Source of the DNA: Candidatus Thiodiazotropha endolucinida
GTDB taxonomy: Bacteria; Pseudomonadota; Gammaproteobacteria; Chromatiales; Chromatiaceae
Assembly (NCBI RefSeq): GCF_001715975.1
Contig: NZ_MARB01000012.1
Coordinates: 62,001 to 126,000 of the forward strand
Direction: 5' to 3'
DNA: 64,000 bases
In this document: piece by piece, positions 9,601-16,806 of the stretch
How positions within the stretch are numbered: position 1 is the stretch's first letter
Layout of the letters: each line of letters starts with the position of its first letter
Position numbers and translations under genes: made by a program
The notes under the pieces: model-generated
What the model was told of the DNA's origin: nothing
What the model saw: the letters and a program-made list of their open reading frames with translations, nothing else
Databases searched by the model: none

Positions 9601-12600
9601 CATTGGCCATTACCAAGTCATACCGCATACCCGCTGGCGCTTGTTCAAAAACAACCTTTAGATCATCCAGATTGGCATAGGCGTGAGGAGGAACATCGTT
9701 TTCAACATTTAATATGTACGAATACTGATATCCCATTGACGCAATGCTTGATGGATTGAAGTCTACGATTTGCGGCGGTAGGTTGGGCGACACATTGACA
9801 GTGAAGGCGCGACTCTCCGCCGTACCCCCACGGGCGTCGCGCAGGCCCAGTTCGAACGACTGTTCACCCACCTGCTGGGGAATCCAGCGAAGATAATGTG
9901 TTGCACCTACCCGACTGCGCCGATCATTTTCCCGGGTAATGCTCGTATACCAAGATTGAATGCGTTGGACATAGGCCTCATCGGGGCCCGTCAGGATATC
10001 CACAAACGCTGCATCTTGATCGGCATCAGTGACCAGCATTTGATATTTGAGGTACAACAGATTGCTCTGTAGATAGTCCTGATTGTAGACATAAGGCACG
10101 CCCAGGGTCGCGCTCAGGCTGATGTCCGCCTCGCCAAACACCGGTGGGGTGTTGAAGGGCACATACTCTCGGAGTTCGAAACGTTGTACAGTCTCCAGGC
10201 CCTGTGGGTCGGTGACGCTCAGGACCACCTGTTCCCGTTTGTATTTGCTCAAATCGAATTGGGCCTGGGGCCAGGCAACATGACCCGATCCGTCGAGAGT
10301 CATGCCGGCCGGTCCCTCGACCAGGGTGTAGACCAACGCCTCGCCTTCCGGGTCCTCCGCCAGCAGATCATAGGTGAAGCTCTCGCCTGCCACGACCTCC
10401 AGGTCGGGGAGCGACATCACGACCGGCGGCCGGTTTTGCGTGCCGATCGACCATTCGACGGTGACGGACTGGCTCAATTGATTGACGCTTGCGGTAACTG
10501 TATCGATACCTGATTTGTCGCCACTGTAGCAGTAGCGGACAATGCCATGGGCATCAGCAAAGCGGTAAGCATCACGATTCGTCGCCCCGGCCAGGTTAAA
10601 GCGGATACGTGCGCCGTTGACTGGTACGCCCTGCGCATTCAGGGCGGTTGCTTCACCACACCATTCATTATCCAGCGTTTGTGCGGCATCTCCGGATAGC
10701 GACAAAGAAGCTACCGTGTGGCCCACACTGAGAGCCATGCCCCCCAGGTAGCCGTAGGATTCGAAGGAGTCGTAGCCATACACATAAGCGCCGAAGGGTT
10801 CCTGCGCCTCGATGTGATGCGAACCTGGTGTGATAGGCAACTGGCTGTAGGAATAGGGACTGTTCGGGATTTCACTAAACAGAACCGGATCGACACTTTG
10901 ACCGTCGAGGGTCAGTGTGGAGAGGGCGGCTGTGGGTGCCAGCAGATTGATAAAATTGTAGGCCAGACTCCTTGCGGGCGTATTGATGGTGTATTGCGTC
11001 AGGAACTGCTCGGCGGGGGGCACGACCACCATGAAGGGATCGGTGAAATCCGCTTCCAATTCACGGTAACCTTCGTCGAAGCTGTTGCTGTTGGCATATT
11101 GCACCAGCAGGATCGGGTGGCTGGCCTTGACCTGTTGCGGGTTGAACGACCTGAATTCGAAATACTCGCCCTCGTTCAGGCGCGCCCTGAGTACACCGTC
11201 GATATAGACGGCGGTATTATCGTAGGGCGCCACGGCGCGGAAGGTATCGCCGTACTCTACATGCCAGAAGCGGCCGTTCTCCGTGCGTCCCCAAAACGGG
11301 GCGGTATAGTATTCCATCGCCAGGCTTTCAACGGGCGGGAGTTGCTCGACGATGTGGTCGCAGGCGGTATAGCCAACAGGAATCACGACACAGTCCATCT
11401 GTCCAAACACACCGATGGGCTTGTCCGCCCGGATGGTGCTGCCGGTCAGATCGGCCTTGAAGGAGCCGCGGGTCTCCAGGTTGTAGACATCACCCCGGTT
11501 CATGGTGAGTTCGATCGGGGTGCCTGCCTCGATCTGTCCCTGACCGCCGGTAAAGATATCCATGATCGGATCGATGGTGACCCGAGTATTATCCTCGGTG
11601 GCCACCAGGGTAGTGATCGGCCCCGGTTGTCCGGCGTCCACAGTGGCCATAATGCCTATCTTGCCCAGCATGATAGCAGTCGCGGTGATGTATTCCCGGC
11701 CCAGACTGGCGACGGGGAGCCCCAGAAAACCATCCGTCGTATCGACCTTTTGGCTCATGAAATAGGCAGCAACTGGTGTCGCCGCAGTGATGTGAATGGC
11801 GTAATTATCCAGCAACGCGTTCAGGGTGAAGCCTTCCGTTGCGGCAAAATCATCCAGGTTGATACTGTAGGTCGCCATCTGGCCAGCTGTCAGCGAAAGG
11901 CTTTCAACCACACCCAACGCCGCTATCTCAATTGTCGCCTCTGTGTCTGTTCCTTCTGAAACTAGGTTGATATCAAAGGTGCCCCCGGCAATCGTCGTCA
12001 TATTGTGCGATACCGGTATCCAAAACTCGGTGCCTACATGGCTCAGCGCACGCTCCGCCGGCATGACTTGTATTGAGACAGCCTGCTCCGCCACTCCCCC
12101 ATTACCGTCCACTACGTTAAACAGGAAATCGTAATTACCCAGGACAACACCCGCGGTGGGCCAAGTGATCAGCCCCGTCGCCGGATTGAGCGCGGCCCCA
12201 CTCGGCGCCTGGATCATGGCATAGTTCAGGCTGTCGCCGTCCGGGTCATCGGCTACCAGGGTATAGCGCCACTCATCGCCCTCAATTACAAAAGCCGTAG
12301 GAGCCGAGGTAATTACCGGTGCCCGGTTGCCTTGAACCACTGTGATAGTGAAACTGAGCGTCTGACTGTCGACGCCGTCACTGACGGTAACGACAACCGG
12401 GCCGTGGGTTCCGAGATTATTTCCACCGGGGGTAATGTCAATTGAAGTATCCTGGTGATGGGCGAAGGCAGGCAATCCTTCCACCTGGTAGGTCAGCTCA
12501 TCCCCATCGGCATCACTGGCGTTGAGGGTAAGGGTCAGCGTGGTGTCGGCATCGAGGGTGATATCGCTTAGAGGTTCTAACACCGGTGCGCGGTTGGTAT

Positions 12601-14068
12601 CGGCAATGGTAAGCGTAAAGAACTGCTCGCCACTGGCGCCAAGCGTGTCCTGTACAGCGACTGTTACGGGATGGTCGCCTGCTGCCGCGTAATCCGGGGT
12701 CCAAGCGATAAGCCCATTGGCGTCGATACTCATACCCGCAGGCGAGGTGGTCAAGCTATAGCTAAACGTATTGCTGTCGGGATCGTTGACTTGAACCTGG
12801 TATTGATAAGCCTGGTTTTCTATGCCACTTGTCACCGGGACGGAGGCGATTGCCGGCGCATCGTTAACTGACGAGACCGTCACATCAACCGTGGCAGTAG
12901 GGGAACCAAGCAATCCATCATGGGTTAAATAAGTGAAGCTGTCACTGCCGTTAAAGTCGGCGTTCGGCGTATAGAGCAGATTGGGTGCCACTCCGGAAAG
13001 CTGTCCGTTAAGCGGTTGCGTGACAATGGAGTAGCTTATGCTGTCGCCATCGATATCCTGTCCTTGCAAAACAATGGAAAGAACAACATCTTCTTCGGTG
13101 GTCACAGCGATATCGGAGGCACTCGGCGGACGATTGTCGTCAAGCACTTGCAGGGTAAAGCTTTGACTGTCTGTCAGTCCTGCCGGATCGGTGGCAGCCA
13201 CCGTGACAGCATGCGTACCGATATCGACCTGCCCTGGAACCCAGGTAATCAATCCGTTAGTCGCATCAATGACCATGCCGGCCGGCGCCGTCACTAATGC
13301 GTAGGTAATAACATCGCCCGCATTCGGATCGGTGGCATCGACGTCGTATTGATAAGCTTGGTTTTCCATAGCGCTGGTCACGGGCGTGGAGACGATTTGC
13401 GGCGCTTGATTTATAGTCGATGCCTCAGACACGTTCAGCATATAGGTCTGCTGATCGTATAGGCCCGCATCATCCACGGCACGCACAGTGACCTTGTATT
13501 CACCCGTTTGAGGAGGTGTCCAGGTTATGAGACCGCTCTCACTGTCGATACTCATGCCGGCAGGGAAGGATTTCAGTGAATAGCGAACCGGATCGCCTTG
13601 TCTGTCTATCGCATCCACATCGTAGTGATAGACCACACCCACTTCCGCTGTCAGTAGCGGCGTACTGGTGAAGACAGGAGGTTTATTGTCGCTTCGCTCT
13701 TTGGGCGTCACATGCACAACCGGTGACTGACAGACCTCCACCCCGTTCGAGTTCACCTCTTTCACGGCATATCTGTAACTGGCCCCGGAGATCAGACCCG
13801 AATCCAGATAGTGCGTATCGGAGGATGTTATCTGTACGATCGATTGATAACTGACGCCATCATCGATACTTCGATAAACGTTATATTGCGGCGCCCCGGA
13901 GTAGACCCAACGCAGTTGCACCTCGCTTACCGATGCGTTGGCGTTGAAGTCGGTCAGGCAGTAATCGCTGCCGTCTGTCACGATCGGTTCCGCACAGGCT
14001 ATGTTAAACATGACCGGCAGAGCAAAGATGAACGCTGTGAGTCGCTGAAGATATTTGCTAGAAGACAT
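3632..14068 (-). CDS. giant secreted Rhs/YD-repeat polymorphic toxin with Hint domain and nucleotidyltransferase-like tip
   Basis: The protein has 3478 residues. Approximate order: Sec signal peptide (1-26, A-C-A cleavage site), FN3-like domain (40-125), Ig/cadherin-like 'Asp-rich' repeats (130-670), an IgGFc-binding-like domain (675-1115, from H-V-G-T-E-F-W-I-P), more Ig-like repeats (1120-1900), Rhs/YD repeats (2200-3050), and the Rhs core ending near 3160 (R-Y-Y-D-P-S-Q-G-R-F, L-I-D-P-S-G). A Hint domain follows (3241-3369), starting N-S-F-S-E-G-T and ending V-K-N-C. The tip (3370-3478) has V-G-S-Q-A-Y-T-G-G...G-S-D-W-D-F-I-V, the G-S...D-x-D pattern of Pol-beta nucleotidyltransferases. 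The Rhs shell would encapsulate the tip and Hint would release it. Export is Sec-dependent; no secretion system lies nearby. Start ATG follows AAAGGA. The Rhs part is GC-richer than the tip and immunity gene, as expected for exchangeable tips. Confidence 0.9.
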   Translation of the reverse strand: MSSSKYLQRLTAFIFALPVMFNIACAEPIVTDGSDYCLTDFNANASVSEVQLRWVYSGAPQYNVYRSIDDGVSYQSIVQITSSDTHYLDSGLISGASYRYAVKEVNSNGVEVCQSPVVHVTPKERSDNKPPVFTSTPLLTAEVGVVYHYDVDAIDRQGDPVRYSLKSFPAGMSIDSESGLITWTPPQTGEYKVTVRAVDDAGLYDQQTYMLNVSEASTINQAPQIVSTPVTSAMENQAYQYDVDATDPNAGDVITYALVTAPAGMVIDATNGLITWVPGQVDIGTHAVTVAATDPAGLTDSQSFTLQVLDDNRPPSASDIAVTTEEDVVLSIVLQGQDIDGDSISYSIVTQPLNGQLSGVAPNLLYTPNADFNGSDSFTYLTHDGLLGSPTATVDVTVSSVNDAPAIASVPVTSGIENQAYQYQVQVNDPDSNTFSYSLTTSPAGMSIDANGLIAWTPDYAAAGDHPVTVAVQDTLGASGEQFFTLTIADTNRAPVLEPLSDITLDADTTLTLTLNASDADGDELTYQVEGLPAFAHHQDTSIDITPGGNNLGTHGPVVVTVSDGVDSQTLSFTITVVQGNRAPVITSAPTAFVIEGDEWRYTLVADDPDGDSLNYAMIQAPSGAALNPATGLITWPTAGVVLGNYDFLFNVVDGNGGVAEQAVSIQVMPAERALSHVGTEFWIPVSHNMTTIAGGTFDINLVSEGTDTEATIEIAALGVVESLSLTAGQMATYSINLDDFAATEGFTLNALLDNYAIHITAATPVAAYFMSQKVDTTDGFLGLPVASLGREYITATAIMLGKIGIMATVDAGQPGPITTLVATEDNTRVTIDPIMDIFTGGQGQIEAGTPIELTMNRGDVYNLETRGSFKADLTGSTIRADKPIGVFGQMDCVVIPVGYTACDHIVEQLPPVESLAMEYYTAPFWGRTENGRFWHVEYGDTFRAVAPYDNTAVYIDGVLRARLNEGEYFEFRSFNPQQVKASHPILLVQYANSNSFDEGYRELEADFTDPFMVVVPPAEQFLTQYTINTPARSLAYNFINLLAPTAALSTLTLDGQSVDPVLFSEIPNSPYSYSQLPITPGSHHIEAQEPFGAYVYGYDSFESYGYLGGMALSVGHTVASLSLSGDAAQTLDNEWCGEATALNAQGVPVNGARIRFNLAGATNRDAYRFADAHGIVRYCYSGDKSGIDTVTASVNQLSQSVTVEWSIGTQNRPPVVMSLPDLEVVAGESFTYDLLAEDPEGEALVYTLVEGPAGMTLDGSGHVAWPQAQFDLSKYKREQVVLSVTDPQGLETVQRFELREYVPFNTPPVFGEADISLSATLGVPYVYNQDYLQSNLLYLKYQMLVTDADQDAAFVDILTGPDEAYVQRIQSWYTSITRENDRRSRVGATHYLRWIPQQVGEQSFELGLRDARGGTAESRAFTVNVSPNLPPQIVDFNPSSIASMGYQYSYILNVENDVPPHAYANLDDLKVVFEQAPAGMRYDLVMANGTQKLHIYWTPNNHQLGTHTVRLHVEDRLNSSTTEEFTINVVDDNLPPVLTPGGMPNAEVSIPYEYQINASDPDGDSLTYSLAVAPDGMTVNENTGMINWVPTDRYNNTNAWVSYVVTDAQGLTAEKRNLVRIDAFTNRPPEFIPAYRPNYAKVGREYTHQPQAIDREGDYPITYRLGSYSPEPIIDSENGTISWTPTTEGSFWITVAATDSLGNFASNRRITWYVEVVPATIPLDVDLLFTPAEPIDLGESVTLNVIPRNMSTTPQVSLNVDGAPADLDALLASTITPDRVGRIPVTVTVSDGYETVERTTYVVVRDPNDTTPPVVELVSPATATTITSLTDIIGTAQDDNLAEVWLAYKRADQNDAEYIDLYRGSRSFDNEIIANLDPSLLVNGIYHILLQATDSNNNVMGRRASVFVDGDRKVGHFSFTVEDLELSLVGIPITVSRTYDSRRRTEALDFGYGWTIDYQNVRLEESQEPTQGWQQVISQNETFQSGTGLVNTNAICIYPISEKTVSITLPNNDIEKFRVVARPSNGLEGAVSDPNCYMSTDRTYDLFFEAIDGTQSTLETADAQSLYLSDLDNGYLATAGDGQAQPVTRYTLTTRAGYVYQLNQDFGVERITDPNGQTLTYSDMGISHSAGPSVTFTRDGNGRITGVTDPAGRSLVYAYRYTGDLISVTDRNNAVTTYTYTYNNSHGLIDTLDPLGRRLIRNIYDTDGRLIAQEDSDGNRTSFNHDLGANQSVVTNRRGYATQYGYDARGNVTTQVDALNNVTTYTFDARDNQLSQTDALGQVSSATFNADDDQLTQTDPLGNTISYAYNARGQETTITDASGDVFTNTYDAVGNLTGIEDPLGNTAGNTLNSLGQVTSTTDALGNVTSYTYDGNGYKATETDALGAVTSYTRDANGNVLTETRSRTLADNSQVSETTAYEYDALDRVIRTTDALGNVTHSEYDLAGNQVATVDVLGRRTEMIYDAYGRLTETRYPDTTTETKTYDPEGSLLTETDRLGRTTSYAYDALDRRIQVTTPDGVTVQTEYDAVGRVSAEIDERGNRTEYAYDAAGRRISATDAQGNEHRFEYDADGNLIAEIDALNRRTDYVYNALDQRISVIHDDNSNRNETYDALSRRTVQTDEAGIETSYAYDALGRLILVTDALGGQTTYSYDEAGNKLTQTDAAGRTTHWDYDALGRVTARELPLGQRESFAYDANGNLISHVDFNGQSTSHQYDSDNRLVQSDYADGRIEQFSYDAVGNRAQVLVTLPGGTTEITTYAYDARDRLISETQPDGVTLAYQYDAAGNRTRVTLTRGGTVTTTGYGYDSLNRLQSVTDAAGITSYGYDAVGNRTSVSYPNGSSEVYVYDSLNRLTRKETYDGASTLIRAYDYTLHATGRRIGIDEQSGRSTAYGYDDLYRLTSESITDSQNGNYSASYQYDGVGNRIYSTIDGVQTAYTYDANDRLTQQGGTSYTYDNNGNTLSETLDTDTTTYSYNAKNELISVELGGITTQYRYNPNGIRTSKTESGVTTRYIVDENRDYAQVLIEDDGASQVSYTYGDDLISQDRSGEIHYYHYDGLGSTRSLTDSQGILANTYDYEAFGEVLNQIGAVENGYLYAGEQFDPTLDQYYLRARYYDPSQGRFTQQDTWMGRNHDPITLHKYLYAHADPGNLIDPSGNFSIGGMISAINVMGTLSTIATTTYDVFTLSTDGDGLTSREAGTLLLASLSLRVLKLTKAKGFSKSKGSKKNNRCKKKNSFSEGTLVDTPDGKVAIENIEIGDLVLAYDELNEELVYREIIHLIQGEKALYLEIQFNSGDVINATPEHPFYVSGQWVHAKDLIVGDKVKNAEQQIVITGIKPISNVVKTYNLTVASAHNYHIGNSSVLVKNCSPEYGGGALPGSLSVGVERVIQGFVNVTGVGITVVGSQAYTGGYAHGSDWDFIVDGPLNHKLRKKIRRFLPRGPVGTGEHARTGQDIFSRAENPLDKRRPYIKFTPE

Positions 14069-14574
14069 ATCCTTTCTCCGAAACTACTCCTGGTAGTCCT
14101 TTTATCCGGTCACTCTTGGGTATTGCTTACTCTATTGAGCAAACCGAAGCCGGCTTGACATCAACATCAAGTCCTTATTGGTGTTAACTTATTCCATACC
14201 GTTGAACTCGGGTACAATCCACCAACAGAGCGTGGAGATTTACCCGAATTCCAATTTATTAACTGGGGATTGTTTATTCGATATCTATCGAGGAGCGTTC
14301 GAAGCTGTAATGAGAGCAGCGAATGGTTCGGGCTGCCTTGAAGGGTAGGATCCGTACAACATCTTTCCATTATAAACATCCGTGGTCGTGCCGCTTGACT
14401 ATCAGTAAGCTGTACAGCTCATTCATAATCCGCAAAAAAACGGCCTGTAAAATAACCGATATCCTATTTTGCAGTTAAAGAACTGCATCAGTCCGAGTAT
14501 TCATCGGACCGACTCAGGATATCTTACCCAATGAAACTATCAAGTAATTTAAATACTGACGTCAGACTGACGAC
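14069..14574. other. intergenic region between toxin gene and msrA
   Basis: About 500 bp without a convincing gene. It must hold the promoter of the Rhs operon (minus strand); the ribosome binding site AGAAAGGA is directly before 14068. Short open frames of about 50-70 codons exist on both strands (for example 14167-14379 minus) but lack recognisable sequence. No insertion sequence ends are visible. Confidence 0.5.
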
Positions 14575-15210
14575 TCAGCTCGGGTAGCAGACACCGGTTC
14601 CCCCGAGCCCACAGTATCCTGCCGGGTTCTTGGCCAGATATTGCTGATGATAGGCTTCGGCAAAGTAGAAGGTGGGCGCGGGCAGTATCTCCGTAGTCAC
14701 CGGTGCGGAGGTCACCTGCTGCAGGGCAAGCTGATAGTGGTCGCGGGAGTCTTCGGCCATGGATTGCTGCTGATCGTCGAAGGTATAGATACCCGATCTA
14801 TACTGGGTCCCCACATCATTCCCCTGGCGCATGCCCTGGGTGGGATTGTGCCCCTCCCAGAAGGCTTCCAGCAGTGACTGGTAATTGATCGCTGCCGGAT
14901 CGAAGACAACTCTTACGACCTCGTTATGGCCCGTCATACCGGTACAGACCTCTTCATAGGTTGGATTGGGCGTGAAACCCCCAGCGTACCCCACCGCTGT
15001 CGAATAGACCCCAGGCAGTTCCCAATAGCGTCGTTCGGCACCCCAGAAACAGCCCATGCCGAACATTGCGAAATGGTACTGATCGGGAAAAGGCCCCACC
15101 ATCGTATGTCCATTGACATAGTGGCTTTCACCGGGCTGAATCGGGGTCATTCGACCGGACAGCGCCTCATCCTGTTGCGGCATCCTGGTTTTGCGGCCAA
15201 CTCCGAACAT
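14575..15210 (-). CDS. msrA: peptide-methionine (S)-S-oxide reductase
   Basis: MsrA reduces the S-epimer of methionine sulfoxide in proteins, using thioredoxin. The 211-residue protein has the catalytic motif G-C-F-W-G with nucleophile Cys54, the conserved G-H-N-E-V-V-R-V segment, and two recycling cysteines at the C-terminus (Cys200 in G-Y-C-G-L-G-G and Cys208 in V-C-Y-P). This matches the E. coli-type MsrA of about 212 residues, including the long N-terminal lead. No signal peptide is present, so it is cytoplasmic. It stands alone on the minus strand. Confidence 0.95.
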   Translation of the reverse strand: MFGVGRKTRMPQQDEALSGRMTPIQPGESHYVNGHTMVGPFPDQYHFAMFGMGCFWGAERRYWELPGVYSTAVGYAGGFTPNPTYEEVCTGMTGHNEVVRVVFDPAAINYQSLLEAFWEGHNPTQGMRQGNDVGTQYRSGIYTFDDQQQSMAEDSRDHYQLALQQVTSAPVTTEILPAPTFYFAEAYHQQYLAKNPAGYCGLGGTGVCYPS

Positions 15211-15387
15211 GGGCTTCTCCTGTGGCGGTTTGTGCTGAATATAGCCTCTTTAAACCCAGATCCAACCCTACAGTCCGTGACTCTATATCAATAGCCGGAG
15301 TTGGGTTATCGACCCGATTTGCTTAGCACAAGGCAGATTTACATGAAGAAGAGCAGGAAAGTCTCGATCACCACACCAGGCAAACAG

Positions 15388-16527
15388 CTACAGGAGCATG
15401 AATGCAGCTGCACCCGCAACCGCCAGCAGTCCCAAACCAAGAACGACCATTATAGGCATTTTTGACTTCTGATGCTGACTCTCCATTGCCTGATGAGCCA
15501 GATGTTGGTCGAGCAGACTCTCCACCGTCTCGGTGGCCACGGAATTGGCAATTTCACCCGCCACCTGGGTTGCGGTCTCATGAACCTGAGCCTCGAGGGA
15601 GCCTTCCGTGATGACACGGATATGCTCGATCATGTCATTCTTTTCCGGAACCTGGTTCAGAATCCGCTGCTCCTGTTCCTGCAGGCGTTGAGAGATATCA
15701 TCGTCCAACTCTTTCATCTGGCTATAGATACTGGCCTCGATCAGATCCCCGACAGTACGCTGATTGAGCTGCCTGACAAACTCATCCAGGTCCTGATTGA
15801 CCTTTTCCACCACCGATTCGCGAAGCGCTTCAGTATCGACACTTTGCGGCTCTACTTCTTTTAAACCTCTCTCTACCACAGAGACGATCATTGGTTCGAG
15901 TTTGCTGTCAAGATAGGCCTGTACAGTATTTTCGATACGGTCCGCAAGGGTCTCCGCAATGGTTTCTTCCGCCGCCTGACGGGCGGTTTTTTCCGCCGCT
16001 TGAAGTGCAACCTCTTTGGCGATACGCCGAACATCCTCATCCGAGAGACCGCTTTGCATCACTACGACCTCCGCTGCAGGCTCCACCGCCCCGGCAGCGC
16101 CTTCGGCCTCGACAGCTTGATCGGGCGCCGTCTCTGAAGTTGCAGCAACCTCTTGCTGGTGCTGTTCGATAAGGTCGATGATCACGCCCAGACTCTCATC
16201 GGTCGGAGGCTTGGCCAGGATACCAAGAGCACCGTGCTCGACGGCGGCCTGGACATACTCATCCCCTTCATTGGCCGTACACATAACCACCGGGGTATGG
16301 CTGAACCTGGGATCCTTTTTGATCTCGGTAATCGTCTCCAGACCGTCCATGCCATCCATCAAAAAGTCGACGAAAATAGCGTCAGGCGTCGACTCTTTCA
16401 GTCGCTCCAATGCCTCTTCACCCGACACCGCCATCTCAACGCCGTCAAAACCGCTTTTTTTCAGCATTCTACTGAGTACAATACGGGCGGATTTCGAATC
16501 ATCGACTAAAAATGCTTGTTTTGACAC
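15388..16527 (-). CDS. response-regulator receiver protein with coiled coil and C-terminal membrane anchor
   Basis: Residues 1-125 form a CheY-like receiver domain: acidic pair D9-D10, phosphoacceptor D54 (F-V-D-F-L-M-D-G), the C-T-A switch Thr and the L-A-K-P-P lysine. An Ala/Glu-rich, mostly helical region (130-350) follows with heptad-like stretches, then a single hydrophobic segment (about 357-378) at the very C-terminus. The topology is a cytoplasmic receiver tethered to the inner membrane by a tail anchor, with no DNA-binding or enzymatic output. The start is GTG at 16527. No histidine kinase is adjacent. The partner and output are unknown; recruitment or scaffolding is my inference. 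Confidence 0.8.
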   Translation of the reverse strand: MSKQAFLVDDSKSARIVLSRMLKKSGFDGVEMAVSGEEALERLKESTPDAIFVDFLMDGMDGLETITEIKKDPRFSHTPVVMCTANEGDEYVQAAVEHGALGILAKPPTDESLGVIIDLIEQHQQEVAATSETAPDQAVEAEGAAGAVEPAAEVVVMQSGLSDEDVRRIAKEVALQAAEKTARQAAEETIAETLADRIENTVQAYLDSKLEPMIVSVVERGLKEVEPQSVDTEALRESVVEKVNQDLDEFVRQLNQRTVGDLIEASIYSQMKELDDDISQRLQEQEQRILNQVPEKNDMIEHIRVITEGSLEAQVHETATQVAGEIANSVATETVESLLDQHLAHQAMESQHQKSKMPIMVVLGLGLLAVAGAAAFMLL

Positions 16528-16806
16528 GCTATAAACCCTTCATCAGATCTGTTTTGCATTCTGTTTTTACACGCTTCCCGAATACGGCAGGCGAAGCTAT
16601 CACTGTGTCATTGCACCGCATAAATCAACTCTTTGAAAAACAAAGAAAATTGTAATACTAGTTAAGCCCCCGAGGCCACCATAGTCAAGGCGCTGTTTAA
16701 TTCTGATCGATTACAAGTTTAGACCCATCCTGTAATAGATCACTCGCCTGCCTACCAGCGGCGTCTTATAATTGGCGGCCGTTACAGTTAAAACCTGAGT
16801 AGCTTG

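Noticed and set aside
10718-11959. 413-codon plus-strand frame inside the toxin gene
   Set aside because: Antisense of the IgGFc-binding-like region; composition and context indicate a shadow.
14167-14379. 70-codon frame and a plus-strand frame near 14190-14340
   Set aside because: No similarity, no start signals; could be a remnant but nothing supports it.
16528-16806. Possible cobalamin or SAM riboswitch before metH
   Set aside because: No B12-box-like or SAM-box-like conserved core or pairing was found in this stretch.
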